Assembly: GCA_965218945.1 (NCBI GenBank)
Contig: OZ244718.1
Location: 682,001-746,000 of the forward strand
Reading direction: 5' to 3'
DNA: 64,000 nt
Source: DAOUJW01 sp965218945
GTDB taxonomy: Bacteria > Chloroflexota > Dehalococcoidia > Lucifugimonadales > UBA2985
The position numbers were made by a program, and so were the translations under genes. Shown piece by piece: positions 53,188 to 62,877 of the stretch. The notes beneath the pieces are model-generated. The model worked only from the letters and a program-made list of their open reading frames with translations, made no database searches and was not told the DNA's origin. How positions within the stretch are numbered: the first letter of the stretch is position 1; the number at the start of each line of letters is the position of its first letter.

Positions 53188-54391
53188 GGAATCTCTGAAT
53201 AATGTCCCTGATTATGGCATAATTTAGGCAAAGCAAGCAAAAGCCAGGGAGGACGCCATGACTGACCAGCCCACCTTCGCCGACTTGGAATACCGGCACA
53301 AGAAGCGCAGGACCCGTCGAGAGGTCTTTCTGGAGCGGATGGAATGTCTGATACCCTGGGAGACGTTGGAGGAGCGCATCCGGCCCCACTACTTTAAGGC
53401 GGAGCGGGGTCGTCGGCCTTACTCCCTGTCGGTGATGCTGCGAGTGCACGTAGTCCAACTCTGCTACAATTTGAGTGACCCTGGTATGGAAGATCTGCTG
53501 TATGAGGCAGAGTCGGTGAGGCGGTTCGTGGGTCTCAGGCTGTCGGAAGACCTGCCAGACGAGAGCACGATACTACACTTTCGCCACCTGTTGGAGAAGC
53601 ATCAACTGGGTCAGGGGTTGTTTGAGGAGATTAAAGGTCACCTGGAGAAGCAGGGGGTACGGCTGCAGGAGGGGAGCATAGTGGACGCCACCATCATAGC
53701 AGCGCCGTCGTCAACGAAGAACGGGGCGGGGCAGCGTGACCCGGAGATGCGCCAGGTGAAGAAGGGGAATGCGTGGCATTTCGGGATGAAGCTGCACATT
53801 GGTGTAGACTCCCGGACAGGCTTGGTACACAGCTTCTCAACAACGCCGGCCAACGTGCATGATGTGACCCAAGCCCATCGTCTATTGCATGGTGGGGAGC
53901 AGCAGGTATGGGGGGATGCCGGATACACAGGGGTGGAGAAGCGGTCCGAGAATCTGGAGTTGGGGGTACAGTGGCAGGTGGCTATGAAGCCGGGACAGCG
54001 ACGAAAGCTGGATTCGGGGAGTCTGGTAGCCTTAGCGGAGAAGTCTAAGGCGTCGGTGCGAGCTAAGGTGGAACATCCCTTCTGGGACGTGAAGGGGGTA
54101 TTCGGCTACGCTAAAGTACGCTACCGGGGCTTGGCCAAGAACACAGAACGGCTGGCGCTGCTGCTGGGGCTGTCCAACCTGAACCGGGCCCGGGGCCTCT
54201 TGGCTGGTTGACCTGGGGGGTAGTAGGCCCAAAAGCGGGACTGAAGCCGCAAAGCGGCCGAAGAGGAGAGGGCAAAGAGGGCCGAAATTAACCGCATCTT
54301 CAAAAACCAAGGCCAATAACCAGGAGGGTAAGTCTGCTTCTGCACCCAGCAATCAAGAAATCAGCCTGGCAACACATTGTTCAGACCTTCC
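53188..54391 (+). mobile_element. IS5-family insertion sequence, ends and target duplication visible
   Basis: The 1204-bp element is bounded by GGAATCTCTGAATAATGT (53188-53205) and, reversed, GGAAGGTCTGAACAATGT (54374-54391), matching in 15 of 18. CTAG precedes it (53184-53187) and follows it (54392-54395), a 4-bp target duplication of the YTAR type used by IS5 relatives. One full transposase gene lies inside. It looks intact and therefore perhaps recent. Confidence 0.9.
53258..54211 (+). CDS. IS5-family transposase
   Basis: A 317-residue DDE transposase. It opens with TFADLEYRHKKRRTRREVFL and has LPDESTILHFRHLLEKHQLG, IVDATIIAAPSSTKN (first Asp), VWGDAGYTGVEKR (second Asp) and the C-terminal FWDVKGVFGYAKVRYRGLAKNTERL, the usual IS5 pattern. 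The ATG at 53258 follows a GGGAGG site. It is the only gene in the element and is uninterrupted. Confidence 0.93.
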   Translation: MTDQPTFADLEYRHKKRRTRREVFLERMECLIPWETLEERIRPHYFKAERGRRPYSLSVMLRVHVVQLCYNLSDPGMEDLLYEAESVRRFVGLRLSEDLPDESTILHFRHLLEKHQLGQGLFEEIKGHLEKQGVRLQEGSIVDATIIAAPSSTKNGAGQRDPEMRQVKKGNAWHFGMKLHIGVDSRTGLVHSFSTTPANVHDVTQAHRLLHGGEQQVWGDAGYTGVEKRSENLELGVQWQVAMKPGQRRKLDSGSLVALAEKSKASVRAKVEHPFWDVKGVFGYAKVRYRGLAKNTERLALLLGLSNLNRARGLLAG

Positions 54392-54553
54392 CTAGATTGC
54401 CCCGTTGGCAGACCATTCCTGCGCAGGCAGGAATCCAGGGGGCTGGGGATGGAAACTTTGATCCTGAGTCGTCTATTGTCATAGCAATGACATCGGAGGC
54501 GGTTTATTGCGGGAGTCTGGTACAGAGCCGAGGCGCGCTTACATTGGTCTGTT

Positions 54554-56968
54554 ATGACATCGACTGAGCTGGTTACGCTGAAGAAGGTGCTCTCCCTGGA
54601 GAAGAGCAAGGGATACAAGAACACCGCCGTCGTCGGAGGGCTTGACCGCTTTCTCGCGCGTTGGGTGGAAGGGCGAGCGGCCGACTCGCTCATTGAGCCT
54701 TTGCCGGAGGAGTACGCCAACCTGAAGGCGGCACAGAGGCGTAAGTGGATCGATAATGCTCTGACGGCGTTGGAGACGGGTGTAAGCCCACCCAAAAAGA
54801 AGGCCTCATCTCCCAGAGCGCGGTCCTCCCCCAAGCAGGAGCCTTCACCTGAGCACACTCTGGCCTCGCCGGTATCGGCGCTACCCAGGGTCACGCCCAC
54901 CGTGGAAGGCAAGCTGAAGCGCCTGGGCGTACATACAATCAGAGACCTCCTGTACCTGTTCCCCCGTCGGCACAACGACTTCGGCCAGCTTCTGAAGGTC
55001 TCCGAGTTGGAGATAGACGCCGAGCAGACGGTGATGGTGAACGTCTGGGAAGCCAGGGAGACGCTGCTGGGCGGGCGCATCAGGGCTACGGAGGCAGTGG
55101 CAGGGGACGAGACCGGGAACCTGAGGGTGGTTTGGTTCAACCAGCCATACCTGGCGAAGCGCTTCAAGCCGGGGACCAGGCTGCTCATCAGCGGCAGGGT
55201 GAGCGTGTTTATGGGATCAAAGGTTATGGAGTCCCCGGAGTACGAGACCCTGCAGGAGGGTGAGGAGCCGGGGAATGCCGGCAAGCAGGTTCCGGTGTAT
55301 CCCCTTAGCGAGGGGCTCCCGCAGCGAACCCTGCGCCGTATCGTCAATGAGACGCTCACCAAATGGACGGAGCGCATACTTGACCCGTACCCGGAGCCTA
55401 TGCGCCGTCGTGTTGACGTGCTGGAGCTACCTCGGGCGATACTCCAGGCGCACTATCCCGCGGATGAAGCCGCCAAGGAGGAGGCGCGGCGTCGCCTGGC
55501 TTTTGACGAGCTGTTCGCCATGCAGATGTACGTCTTCTCGCGGCGTCGGCAGTGGAGGGAGAGCCTCGGCGCTGCACCACTGCCAACGAGCCAAGAGCTG
55601 CTCAACTCCTTCTTCTCAAGACTCTCGTTCTCTTTCACAGGCGCCCAGAGGAAAGCGCTGACGGAGATACTGGAGGACATGACCCTGGAGAAGCCGATGA
55701 GCCGACTCCTTCAGGGAGAGGTGGGAAGCGGCAAGACCGTCGTGGCCCTGGCGGCCCTCCTCACAGCGGTTGCCAACGACCGTCAGGGCGCTTTCATGGC
55801 GCCCACGGAGATACTGGCCGAGCAGCACTACAATACCATATCAAGGCTCCTGGAAGGACTCTCGCGGACGGACAACCACGGCAACCTGTTCAGCTTCCGT
55901 ATCGAGCCGTTCACGCGCCCCATCTACGTGGGGCTGCTCATTGGAAGCCACAACAGGAAGCAGCGGAAAGAGGTGCAGGACCTGATGGCCCAGGGCGCTC
56001 TGGATATTGTGGTTGGGACACACGCCCTTGTGCAACAGGGGGTGGAGATTCCTCGCCTGGCCCTGGCCGTGGTGGACGAGCAGCACCGCTTCGGGGTTAT
56101 GCAGCGCGCCTCCCTGCGTCAGAAGGGCGAATCGCCACACCTGCTGGTGATGTCGGCGACCCCCATACCACGCTCCCTTGCCCTGACCCTGTACGGCGAC
56201 CTGGACATCTCGGTACTCGACGAGCTGCCTCCGGGCAGGCAGAAGATCAGGACCAGTTTCGTGCAATCCAATCGTAGACAGGACGCCTACGATTTCATTC
56301 GCGGCCAGGTGAAGGAGGGCCGCCAGGCTTTCGTAATCTGCCCTCTGATAGAGGAGTCGGAGACGCTGCAGACGAGAGCGGCAACCACCGAGTTCCACCG
56401 CCTCTCCACCGATGTGTTTTCGGACCTCTGCATCGGGCTGCTCCACGGGCGTATGCCCCTCAGGGAGAAGGAGGAGGTCATGGCCCAGTTCTACCGCGGG
56501 GAGATGGACATTCTGGTGTCCACGCCGGTGGTGGAGGTGGGAATAGACAACCCCAACGCCAGCGTTATCCTCATAGAGGGGGCGGAGCGGTTTGGGCTGG
56601 CCCAGCTTCACCAGTTTCGCGGGCGCGTTGGCCGCGGCGAGTACTCCAGCTTCTGTCTTCTGCTCTCCGACTATCCATCGGCGGAGGCGCGGGAGAGGCT
56701 GCTGGTGATGGAGCGGGTCGACAACGGGTTTGCAGTTGCGGAGGAGGACCTGAAATTCCGGGGGCCTGGAGACTTCTTTGGCACCAGGCAGAGCGGGCTG
56801 CCGGATCTTCGCCAGGCTCGCCTGTCCGACCAGGAACTGCTGGCTACGGCCCGCAAAGAGGCCTCCGCTCTGCTGTCAAATGACCCTCATCTGGAGCGTC
56901 CGGAGCATCGACTCATCAGGGAGGCCCTTGAAAGCCAGTGGCCTGAGCTTGTGGGAGAGGTAAGCTAG
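54554..56968 (+). CDS. recG: ATP-dependent DNA helicase RecG
   Basis: RecG remodels stalled replication forks and branched DNA. The 804-residue protein has a polar N-terminal extension of about 100 residues, then the wedge/OB domain (RVTPTVEGKLKRLGVHTIRDLLYLFP) and the helicase core: GEVGSGKTVVALAALL (Walker A), VVDEQHRFGVMQR (DEQH box), ATPIPRSLALTLYGDLD and QFRGRVGRGEYSSFC. The C-terminal FRGPGDFFGTRQSGLP is the RecG hallmark. The extension makes it longer than E. coli RecG (about 690 residues). It lies between an IS and a repeat-filled gap. Confidence 0.95.
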   Translation: MTSTELVTLKKVLSLEKSKGYKNTAVVGGLDRFLARWVEGRAADSLIEPLPEEYANLKAAQRRKWIDNALTALETGVSPPKKKASSPRARSSPKQEPSPEHTLASPVSALPRVTPTVEGKLKRLGVHTIRDLLYLFPRRHNDFGQLLKVSELEIDAEQTVMVNVWEARETLLGGRIRATEAVAGDETGNLRVVWFNQPYLAKRFKPGTRLLISGRVSVFMGSKVMESPEYETLQEGEEPGNAGKQVPVYPLSEGLPQRTLRRIVNETLTKWTERILDPYPEPMRRRVDVLELPRAILQAHYPADEAAKEEARRRLAFDELFAMQMYVFSRRRQWRESLGAAPLPTSQELLNSFFSRLSFSFTGAQRKALTEILEDMTLEKPMSRLLQGEVGSGKTVVALAALLTAVANDRQGAFMAPTEILAEQHYNTISRLLEGLSRTDNHGNLFSFRIEPFTRPIYVGLLIGSHNRKQRKEVQDLMAQGALDIVVGTHALVQQGVEIPRLALAVVDEQHRFGVMQRASLRQKGESPHLLVMSATPIPRSLALTLYGDLDISVLDELPPGRQKIRTSFVQSNRRQDAYDFIRGQVKEGRQAFVICPLIEESETLQTRAATTEFHRLSTDVFSDLCIGLLHGRMPLREKEEVMAQFYRGEMDILVSTPVVEVGIDNPNASVILIEGAERFGLAQLHQFRGRVGRGEYSSFCLLLSDYPSAEARERLLVMERVDNGFAVAEEDLKFRGPGDFFGTRQSGLPDLRQARLSDQELLATARKEASALLSNDPHLERPEHRLIREALESQWPELVGEVS

Positions 56969-57354
56969 ATGGGCCTCCTTCCACACGTACGGACGTCTTC
57001 CCCTATCCGGAGACTTTTGCATAACTCGCATTGCAACACCGTATTTCCGTCATTCCTGCGGAAGCAGGAATCTGGAACGTTTCATCCCAGGCAAAGTAGC
57101 TTCGCGGGCAATGCTTTAGATTCCCGTTTTCAGAGACCTTTGCGCAACTTGCTCCGAAGCTCCGTTATATGTCATTCCGAGCGCAGCGAGGAATCCAAAG
57201 CGTTCCATCCAAGGCAATGCAGCTTTGTAAGCAGAGGCTTTAGATTCCTCACTTCGCTGCGCTACGTTCGGAATGACAGTAGGCGCGCCTATTCCAGGAC
57301 GACGCGAGGGGCTATTCAAAGTTCTCCTGTCCGGCATGGAAGTAAGGCCACCAG
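56969..57354. repeat. repeat-filled gap between recG and the MFS gene
   Basis: It holds end-like motifs GGAGACTTTTGCATAACTC (57009-57027), GAGACCTTTGCGCAAC (from 57133) and reversed GCTATTCAAAGTTCTCC (57311-57327). CCGTCATTCCTGCGGAAGC (from about 57047) recalls the 31.5-31.8 kb unit. A 109-bp element with perfect 11-bp ends TGTCATTCCGA/TCGGAATGACA occupies 57170-57278. No gene is present. Confidence 0.75.
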
Positions 57355-58632
57355 TTGAAGCCGGCCACCGGGAGCCGCCGGATATACTACGGGTGGGTGA
57401 TTGTAGGGGTTGTATTCCTCTCATCGCTCGCATCCGGGGCACAGATCAACCCCACCATCGGGGTCTTCCTCAGGCCCATCACCGACGAGTTCGAATGGAC
57501 GCGCTCCACCGTATCCCTGGCTGGGGCCATTGGCACCATGATAGGGGGCGCATTGGCGCTGGTGGCAGGTCCTGCCATAGACAAGTTTGGCGCACGCTGG
57601 ATACTCTTCGTCAGCTTCTTGATGTCCGGCATCGCCATCTTCGCATGGGGGCACATCGACCAGCTTTGGCAGTTCGCCCTTGCCCTGATAGTCAGCCGGG
57701 TGGCTCTCCAGGGGGTCATCAATCTCACTAACCAGACGGTGGTTGCCAAGTGGTTCGTAAAGAAGCGAGGCCGGGCTATGGCTATGGCCAACCTGGGACA
57801 GCGCATTGGAGGCGGCGCAATACCCGCGGCCACACAGACGGCGATTCCGATAGTGGGCTGGCGGACGGCGGCTATGGGCGTGGGTCTGCTGGTGATGGCG
57901 TTGACCCTCATTCCCATATCCATTTTCATGCGGCGACAGCCCCAAGACATGGGGCTGCTCCCGGACGGCGTAAGGCCCGAGGAGTCGGAAGATCAGGAAA
58001 GGCAGGGTAAATCAGGCGGGAGGGTACAGGCGCAGGAGGTGAACTACACGCTGAGGGAAGCGCTTCGGACGCGCCCATTCTGGATAATCCTTGGCGCCTA
58101 CTGTCTCACCAACTTCGTCAACACGGGCGTTAACTTCAACCTGGCCCCGCACCTTTTGGATAGGGGCCTTACGGAGGTCCAGGCGGCCGTGGTGCTTCTG
58201 ACCTGGGCTATGGTGAGCGTCCCGGCTTCCCTGAGCGCAGGGTATCTTGCAGACCGCACGTCCGTCCGCGTCCTGATGGCGGTGTTCTCGACGGGACTGG
58301 GAGTGGGAATATACCTCTTCCTGATAATCAACTCTTTTGCCGTGGGTATGGTATTCGCAGTGCTGCATGGAGCGGCTTTCGCCGGCTCCTTTCTGATGTT
58401 ACAGCTTCTGCTGGCCAACACCTTCGGCTCGAAGTCTCTGGGAACGCTGCGCGGGTTCATAGTACCGTGGCAGATGGTGGCAAACGCCCTCGGCCCCCTG
58501 GCGGCCACGCTGGTCTACGATACAACCGGCAGCTACGGCCCCATCCTGCGGACCTATATCGTACTTCAGGTGCTGCTTGTCCTGGTGCTCGTGTTCGCCC
58601 TGCGGGGCCTGAAACCCAGGGACTCGGAGTGA
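57355..58632 (+). CDS. MFS transporter
   Basis: A 425-residue major-facilitator protein with about twelve helices. It begins IYYGWVIVGVVFLSSLASGA and has the loop DKFGARWILFV after helix 2, then WFVKKRGRAMAMANLGQRIG, a pattern shared with monocarboxylate and oxalate/formate-type porters. The central cytoplasmic loop is polar (EESEDQERQGKSGGRVQ). TTG at 57355 is the assumed start. The gene ends 17 bp before the left end of the IS1182-family element. The substrate is unknown. Confidence 0.85.
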   Translation: MKPATGSRRIYYGWVIVGVVFLSSLASGAQINPTIGVFLRPITDEFEWTRSTVSLAGAIGTMIGGALALVAGPAIDKFGARWILFVSFLMSGIAIFAWGHIDQLWQFALALIVSRVALQGVINLTNQTVVAKWFVKKRGRAMAMANLGQRIGGGAIPAATQTAIPIVGWRTAAMGVGLLVMALTLIPISIFMRRQPQDMGLLPDGVRPEESEDQERQGKSGGRVQAQEVNYTLREALRTRPFWIILGAYCLTNFVNTGVNFNLAPHLLDRGLTEVQAAVVLLTWAMVSVPASLSAGYLADRTSVRVLMAVFSTGLGVGIYLFLIINSFAVGMVFAVLHGAAFAGSFLMLQLLLANTFGSKSLGTLRGFIVPWQMVANALGPLAATLVYDTTGSYGPILRTYIVLQVLLVLVLVFALRGLKPRDSE

Positions 58633-58649
58633 CCGGCGGGCAAGATTCC

Positions 58650-60402
58650 GTAGGGGCGGTTCGCGGAGCCTGTCTCATAAAGGGTGTGTATTTTCGGATG
58701 TGGGTGAAACGGGTTAGAATTGTGGCCAAGAATTGATTGATGGAGAGTTCAATGCCGCGTCGCCCACTGAACCGAGAGCAGCCGTGGTTGTTTCCTCCTA
58801 CACTGGAGGAAGTTGTGCCCGAAGACCATCCGGTGCGGTTTGTGGCGGAGTTTGTGGACGCTTTGGAGCGTTCGGGATGGTCTGAGTTGGGAGTTGAGAT
58901 AGATGGTGAGGCATTGGGAGCGCCATCGTACCATCCTCGCGGGCTGCTGAGCGTGTGGTTGTATGGGTTCATGACCGGCGTGCGCTCGTGCCGCAAGCTG
59001 GAGGCGGCCTGCCGAGACCAGATACCGTACCTTTGGTTGACAGCTTGGCAGCACCCGGACCACAATACCCTGTGGCGGTTCTACAGAGACCATCGTGGAG
59101 CAATGAGAAGGCTCTTTAAGCGAACGGTGCGCACGATGGTGGCCATGGGCTTGGTGGAGTTGGCGGTGCAGGCTGTGGATGGGACGAAGATAGCTGCCAA
59201 TGCAGCGAAGGACAGGAGCTTTGATGCTGAAGGGTTGCAACGGTTGCTGAGGCGGGTGGACGCGGCGATCAGTGATCTTGAGGCGCAGAACGAGGCTGGG
59301 GAAGACGCTGTCTCTGTGTGTCTGCCGGAGGAGCTTGCCAAGAACAAGGCGCTGAGAGAACAGGTGCAGCAGGCAATGGAACAACTTGCAGGTGAAGAGG
59401 GACAGCAACGTATCAATCTTACCGATGGTGATGCGAGTCTGATGAAGGCTGGTGGAGGCATCGTGGCTGCTTACAATGCCCAAGCGATGGTCTCGCCACT
59501 GGAGCCGGGCGCCGGCGAAGGCACGGGGCTAGTCATCACCGCAGCGGAGGTGGTGTGTGAGGCCAACGACAGTGGTCAGTTGACTCCAATGCTGGAGCAA
59601 GCCGAGGAGATGATTGGAGACAGGGCGGAGGCAACGCTGGCCGATGCGGGCTATCACTCCGGCGCCAACCTGGAGTCGTGCGCCCAACGGGAACAACAGG
59701 TGATCATGCCGGAGTCGCAGCACAAGGCCCTTGAACACCCCTACCACAAGGACCGTTTTTGCTACGATGAGCAGATGGATAGCTACACCTGTCCCATGGG
59801 CCAGATACTGCGCTTCACCCGACTCAAGCGTACCAGGGGAACGCTCATGCGTCTGTACCGAGCCTCCGGAGCCGTCTGCCAGGTGTGTCCGGCCTTCGGG
59901 GTCTGCACCCAGGATGGGCGTCATGGGCGTGGGCTGGAGGTAGGTCCTCACGAAGCTGTCCTGCGTCGTCATCGGGTATGGATGTCTACTGAGGAGGCCA
60001 AAGAGGCGTACAAGCAGCGTAAGCAACTGCCAGAACCGGCTTTTGGGATCCTCAAAGAGCAACAGGGCGCTCGGCGGTTCTTGCTCCGTGGCATTGTCAA
60101 TGTGTCGGCCGAATGGGCCTTGTTGGCCACGAGCTTCAACCTGCGCACCCTGTGGCGCGTATGGCGCGACCGGGGCAGACCCAGGTGGAACCAGAGATGG
60201 GCTCAGGTGGCCACAGTAGGGCCATGAGGGGGTGACCGACGACAGCCTAACCAACCATGTCGCCTGATCCGCGCCGCCTGCAACATCCACTGGCGGTCGA
60301 GACGACGCTTCGACTGTGACAAAAGACTCGAACTTGGCACGACGGACTCACCGATAATCGACAATTCATCATTCTGGGACAGGCTCCGCGAACCGCCCCT
60401 AC
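58650..60402 (+). mobile_element. IS1182-family insertion sequence
   Basis: The 1753-bp element has perfect 25-bp inverted ends beginning GTAGGGGCGGTTCGCGGAGC at 58650-58674 and 60378-60402. No duplicated target bases are seen. One transposase gene fills most of it. The left end stands 17 bp after the MFS stop, so the insertion did not break that gene. Confidence 0.88.
58752..60227 (+). CDS. IS1182-family transposase
   Basis: A 491-residue transposase. The N-terminus is NREQPWLFPPTLEEVVPEDH, then YHPRGLLSVWLYGFMTGVRS, VDGTKIAANAAKDRSFD (first catalytic Asp), ATLADAGYHSGANLESC (second) and the C-terminal RKQLPEPAFGILKEQQGARRFLLRG. A CxxC-type segment, CQVCPAFGVC, lies before it, as is usual in the family. 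ATG at 58752 is preferred because GGAGAG precedes it. The frame is intact. Confidence 0.92.
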   Translation: MPRRPLNREQPWLFPPTLEEVVPEDHPVRFVAEFVDALERSGWSELGVEIDGEALGAPSYHPRGLLSVWLYGFMTGVRSCRKLEAACRDQIPYLWLTAWQHPDHNTLWRFYRDHRGAMRRLFKRTVRTMVAMGLVELAVQAVDGTKIAANAAKDRSFDAEGLQRLLRRVDAAISDLEAQNEAGEDAVSVCLPEELAKNKALREQVQQAMEQLAGEEGQQRINLTDGDASLMKAGGGIVAAYNAQAMVSPLEPGAGEGTGLVITAAEVVCEANDSGQLTPMLEQAEEMIGDRAEATLADAGYHSGANLESCAQREQQVIMPESQHKALEHPYHKDRFCYDEQMDSYTCPMGQILRFTRLKRTRGTLMRLYRASGAVCQVCPAFGVCTQDGRHGRGLEVGPHEAVLRRHRVWMSTEEAKEAYKQRKQLPEPAFGILKEQQGARRFLLRGIVNVSAEWALLATSFNLRTLWRVWRDRGRPRWNQRWAQVATVGP

Positions 60403-60602
60403 TATCGGCCCTTCAGGACAAGCGGGCAAATTGCAGACCCGTCGTCGCACTATCGTAACACTTATTTAAGAATTTCTATTGAGAATGCCCGTAGAGCTGC
60501 CCTACACTGGGCTGTACACAGAGGAATCTTTGCCTTTGAGCACGGATTAGGGTAATATTAAAGCAGCGGACATCACAAGAAGCCCCAGCAGGAAAATCTC
60601 CC

Positions 60603-62588
60603 ATGAATAATCGGTGGATGCGGAACAGCTTTGTATACCTTCTCATAATAGTCGCGGTGCTGACTATCTTCTTCACCTTCTTCCAGGCTCCATCCGGCTC
60701 TGACAACATACCTCTCAGCCAGGTCATCCAGATGGTGAAGGGCAATCAGGTAAGGGAGATTGCGGTAAACGACAATACCCTTAACGTCATCGGCATTGAC
60801 GGGCAGAACTACCGCTCCCGCAAGGAGAGCGGCACCAGCATCTTCAGCATTCTGGATGATAGCGGCGCCGATTATACCGCGGTGAAAGTAGAGGTTCAGG
60901 GGAACAGCGGCCTTGGCAACCTGTTCGGCGTCCTCATCAACTTCTTGCCACTCGTCTTCTTTGGGGCCATAATTCTGTTTATGATGCGCCAGGCCCAGGG
61001 CAACAGCAACCAGACCATGAGCTTCGGTAAGAGTCGGGCGCGTATGTTCGTGGGCAACAAGCCCACAGTCACATTCTCCGACGTGGCGGGGGTTGAGGAG
61101 GCCAAACAGGAGCTGCACGAGGTGGTGGAGTTCCTCCGCTTCCCGGAGCGGTTCGTCTCCCTGGGAGCGAAAATACCCAAGGGTGTGCTCCTGGTGGGTC
61201 CTCCTGGGACGGGGAAGACGCTCCTGGGCAGGGCGGTGGCCGGAGAGGCCGGGGTGCCCTTCTTCTCCATCAGCGGCAGCGAATTCGTTGAGATGTTCGT
61301 GGGCGTTGGAGCTTCCAGGGTGCGTGACCTGTTTGATCAGGCCAAGCGCAACTCCCCATGCATCGTCTTCATTGACGAGATAGACGCTGTGGGACGGCAT
61401 CGAGGCGCAGGCCTTGGTGGGGGCCACGACGAGCGGGAGCAGACCCTCAACCAGATCCTTGTGGAGATGGACGGGTTTGACACCGGGGTCAACGTGATAG
61501 TCCTGGCGGCCACCAACCGGCCGGATATTCTGGACCCGGCGCTTTTGAGGCCGGGCCGGTTTGACCGCCGAGTCGTCCTGGACGCACCGGACATCCACGG
61601 CCGCAGCGCCATCCTGGACGTGCACTCCAAGGGCAAGCCGCTGTCTCAGGACGTCGACTTGGACACGGTGGCGCAGCAGACGCCGGGGTTCAGCGGAGCT
61701 GACCTGGCCAACCTGGTCAACGAGGCCGCGATATTGGCGGCGCGCCATAGCAAGAAGGACATCGGGCCTACAGAGTTCGCAGAGGCCATCGACCGGGTGA
61801 TTGCCGGGCCGGAGCGCAAGAGCCGCGTTATCACACCCAAAGAGAAGAAAATCACAGCCTACCACGAAGGCGGGCACGCCCTGGTAGCGCGTTTGCTGCC
61901 CAACGCCGACCCGGTGCACAAGATATCCATAATCGCCCGCGGCGGTATGGGAGGATACACTCGACTGCTGCCGGCGGAGGACCGGTATCTCATGTCCAAA
62001 GGCCAGTTCGAGGACATGATTGCAACTGCCCTTGGAGGCAGGGTTGCAGAGGAGGTCACCTTTGGCGAAAGCACCACGGGGGCAAGCAATGACCTGGAGC
62101 ACGCCACCAGTCTGGCCCGGAACATGGTCACCCGATATGGCATGAGCGATAATCTTGGCCCCAGGACCTTCGGGAAGAAGGAGGAGCTTGTCTTCCTGGG
62201 CAGGGAGATATCGGAGCAGCGCGACTACAGCGATAAGATTGCCGAGGCCATAGACAACGAGGTGCACACCCTCATCCAGTACGCGTACAACAAGGCTACG
62301 GACCTGCTTACCGCCAACAGCGCCAAGCTGGCTCAGATAGCTAACTACCTCATGGTCAACGAGACGGTGGAGGGGACGGCGCTTGAGACTTTGTTCGACT
62401 CTGAGGCGCCGGAGTTGAACGACTCCGAGCCGGAGTCGGCGGTCCAGGACTCCCTGCCCGGCGGAGGCATTCCCGAATCAGAGGATATATCGGTGAACGG
62501 GGCTTCGGACGACGGCGCAGTCCTCTCGGTGGATGGGGCATCGGCTTCGGAAGAAGAGGATCCTGACGAGCTTCACGCTGGCGCTTGA
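60603..62588 (+). CDS. ftsH: ATP-dependent zinc metalloprotease FtsH
   Basis: FtsH degrades membrane and short-lived cytosolic proteins at the inner membrane. The 661-residue protein has two N-terminal membrane helices (SFVYLLIIVAVLTIFFTFF and NFLPLVFFGAIILFMM), the AAA+ Walker A GPPGTGKTLLG, Walker B VFIDEIDAVG, the pore motif in EFVEMFVGVG, the SRH RPGRFDRRVVLDAP, and the zinc-binding HEGGH (HEAGH is common). The C-terminal ~65 residues form an acidic tail. It starts at ATG 60603, about 200 bp after the IS1182-family element, so the insertion left it whole. Confidence 0.95.
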   Translation: MNNRWMRNSFVYLLIIVAVLTIFFTFFQAPSGSDNIPLSQVIQMVKGNQVREIAVNDNTLNVIGIDGQNYRSRKESGTSIFSILDDSGADYTAVKVEVQGNSGLGNLFGVLINFLPLVFFGAIILFMMRQAQGNSNQTMSFGKSRARMFVGNKPTVTFSDVAGVEEAKQELHEVVEFLRFPERFVSLGAKIPKGVLLVGPPGTGKTLLGRAVAGEAGVPFFSISGSEFVEMFVGVGASRVRDLFDQAKRNSPCIVFIDEIDAVGRHRGAGLGGGHDEREQTLNQILVEMDGFDTGVNVIVLAATNRPDILDPALLRPGRFDRRVVLDAPDIHGRSAILDVHSKGKPLSQDVDLDTVAQQTPGFSGADLANLVNEAAILAARHSKKDIGPTEFAEAIDRVIAGPERKSRVITPKEKKITAYHEGGHALVARLLPNADPVHKISIIARGGMGGYTRLLPAEDRYLMSKGQFEDMIATALGGRVAEEVTFGESTTGASNDLEHATSLARNMVTRYGMSDNLGPRTFGKKEELVFLGREISEQRDYSDKIAEAIDNEVHTLIQYAYNKATDLLTANSAKLAQIANYLMVNETVEGTALETLFDSEAPELNDSEPESAVQDSLPGGGIPESEDISVNGASDDGAVLSVDGASASEEEDPDELHAGA

Positions 62589-62849
62589 TTAAGTCTGCTC
62601 CTCCTCGGACTCTATGGGCCTTGCCCGGTAGTACAGACCCCAGCGCTGCATAAGCTCTCGCACTCTGGGGTCGTCCAGTTCCACCAGTTCCCTCAGGAAG
62701 CCGGCCAGGGCGTGGGCGTGGATGTTCTCCGGCTGGCACACCCAGTTGGCCTCCGCCGGGACAACGTAGAGCATCCCGCTCTGATGGTTGCACTGGATAT
62801 CGATCCTCGTGTCACCCGTGCCCTCTTTTATTGTGACTCCGTACGGCAT
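62589..62849 (-). CDS. small unknown protein
   Basis: An 86-residue soluble protein beginning MPYGVTIKEGTGDTRIDIQC. ATG at 62849 is chosen because AGGAGA lies 5 nt upstream; the open frame is longer 5'. It has IDIQCNHQSGMLYVVPAEAN and an acidic tail, ESEEEQT. It lies head-on to ftsH and, on the same strand, 28 bp after rtcB ends, so it may share the rtcB transcript. Function unknown. Confidence 0.62.
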   Translation of the reverse strand: MPYGVTIKEGTGDTRIDIQCNHQSGMLYVVPAEANWVCQPENIHAHALAGFLRELVELDDPRVRELMQRWGLYYRARPIESEEEQT

Positions 62850-62877
62850 TGGATCTCCTTTTCCGCTTACCATCAAT

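Noticed and set aside
60573..62267. 564-codon minus-strand frame opposite ftsH
   Set aside because: ftsH is unmistakable on the plus strand, and the opposite frame has no recognisable domain.
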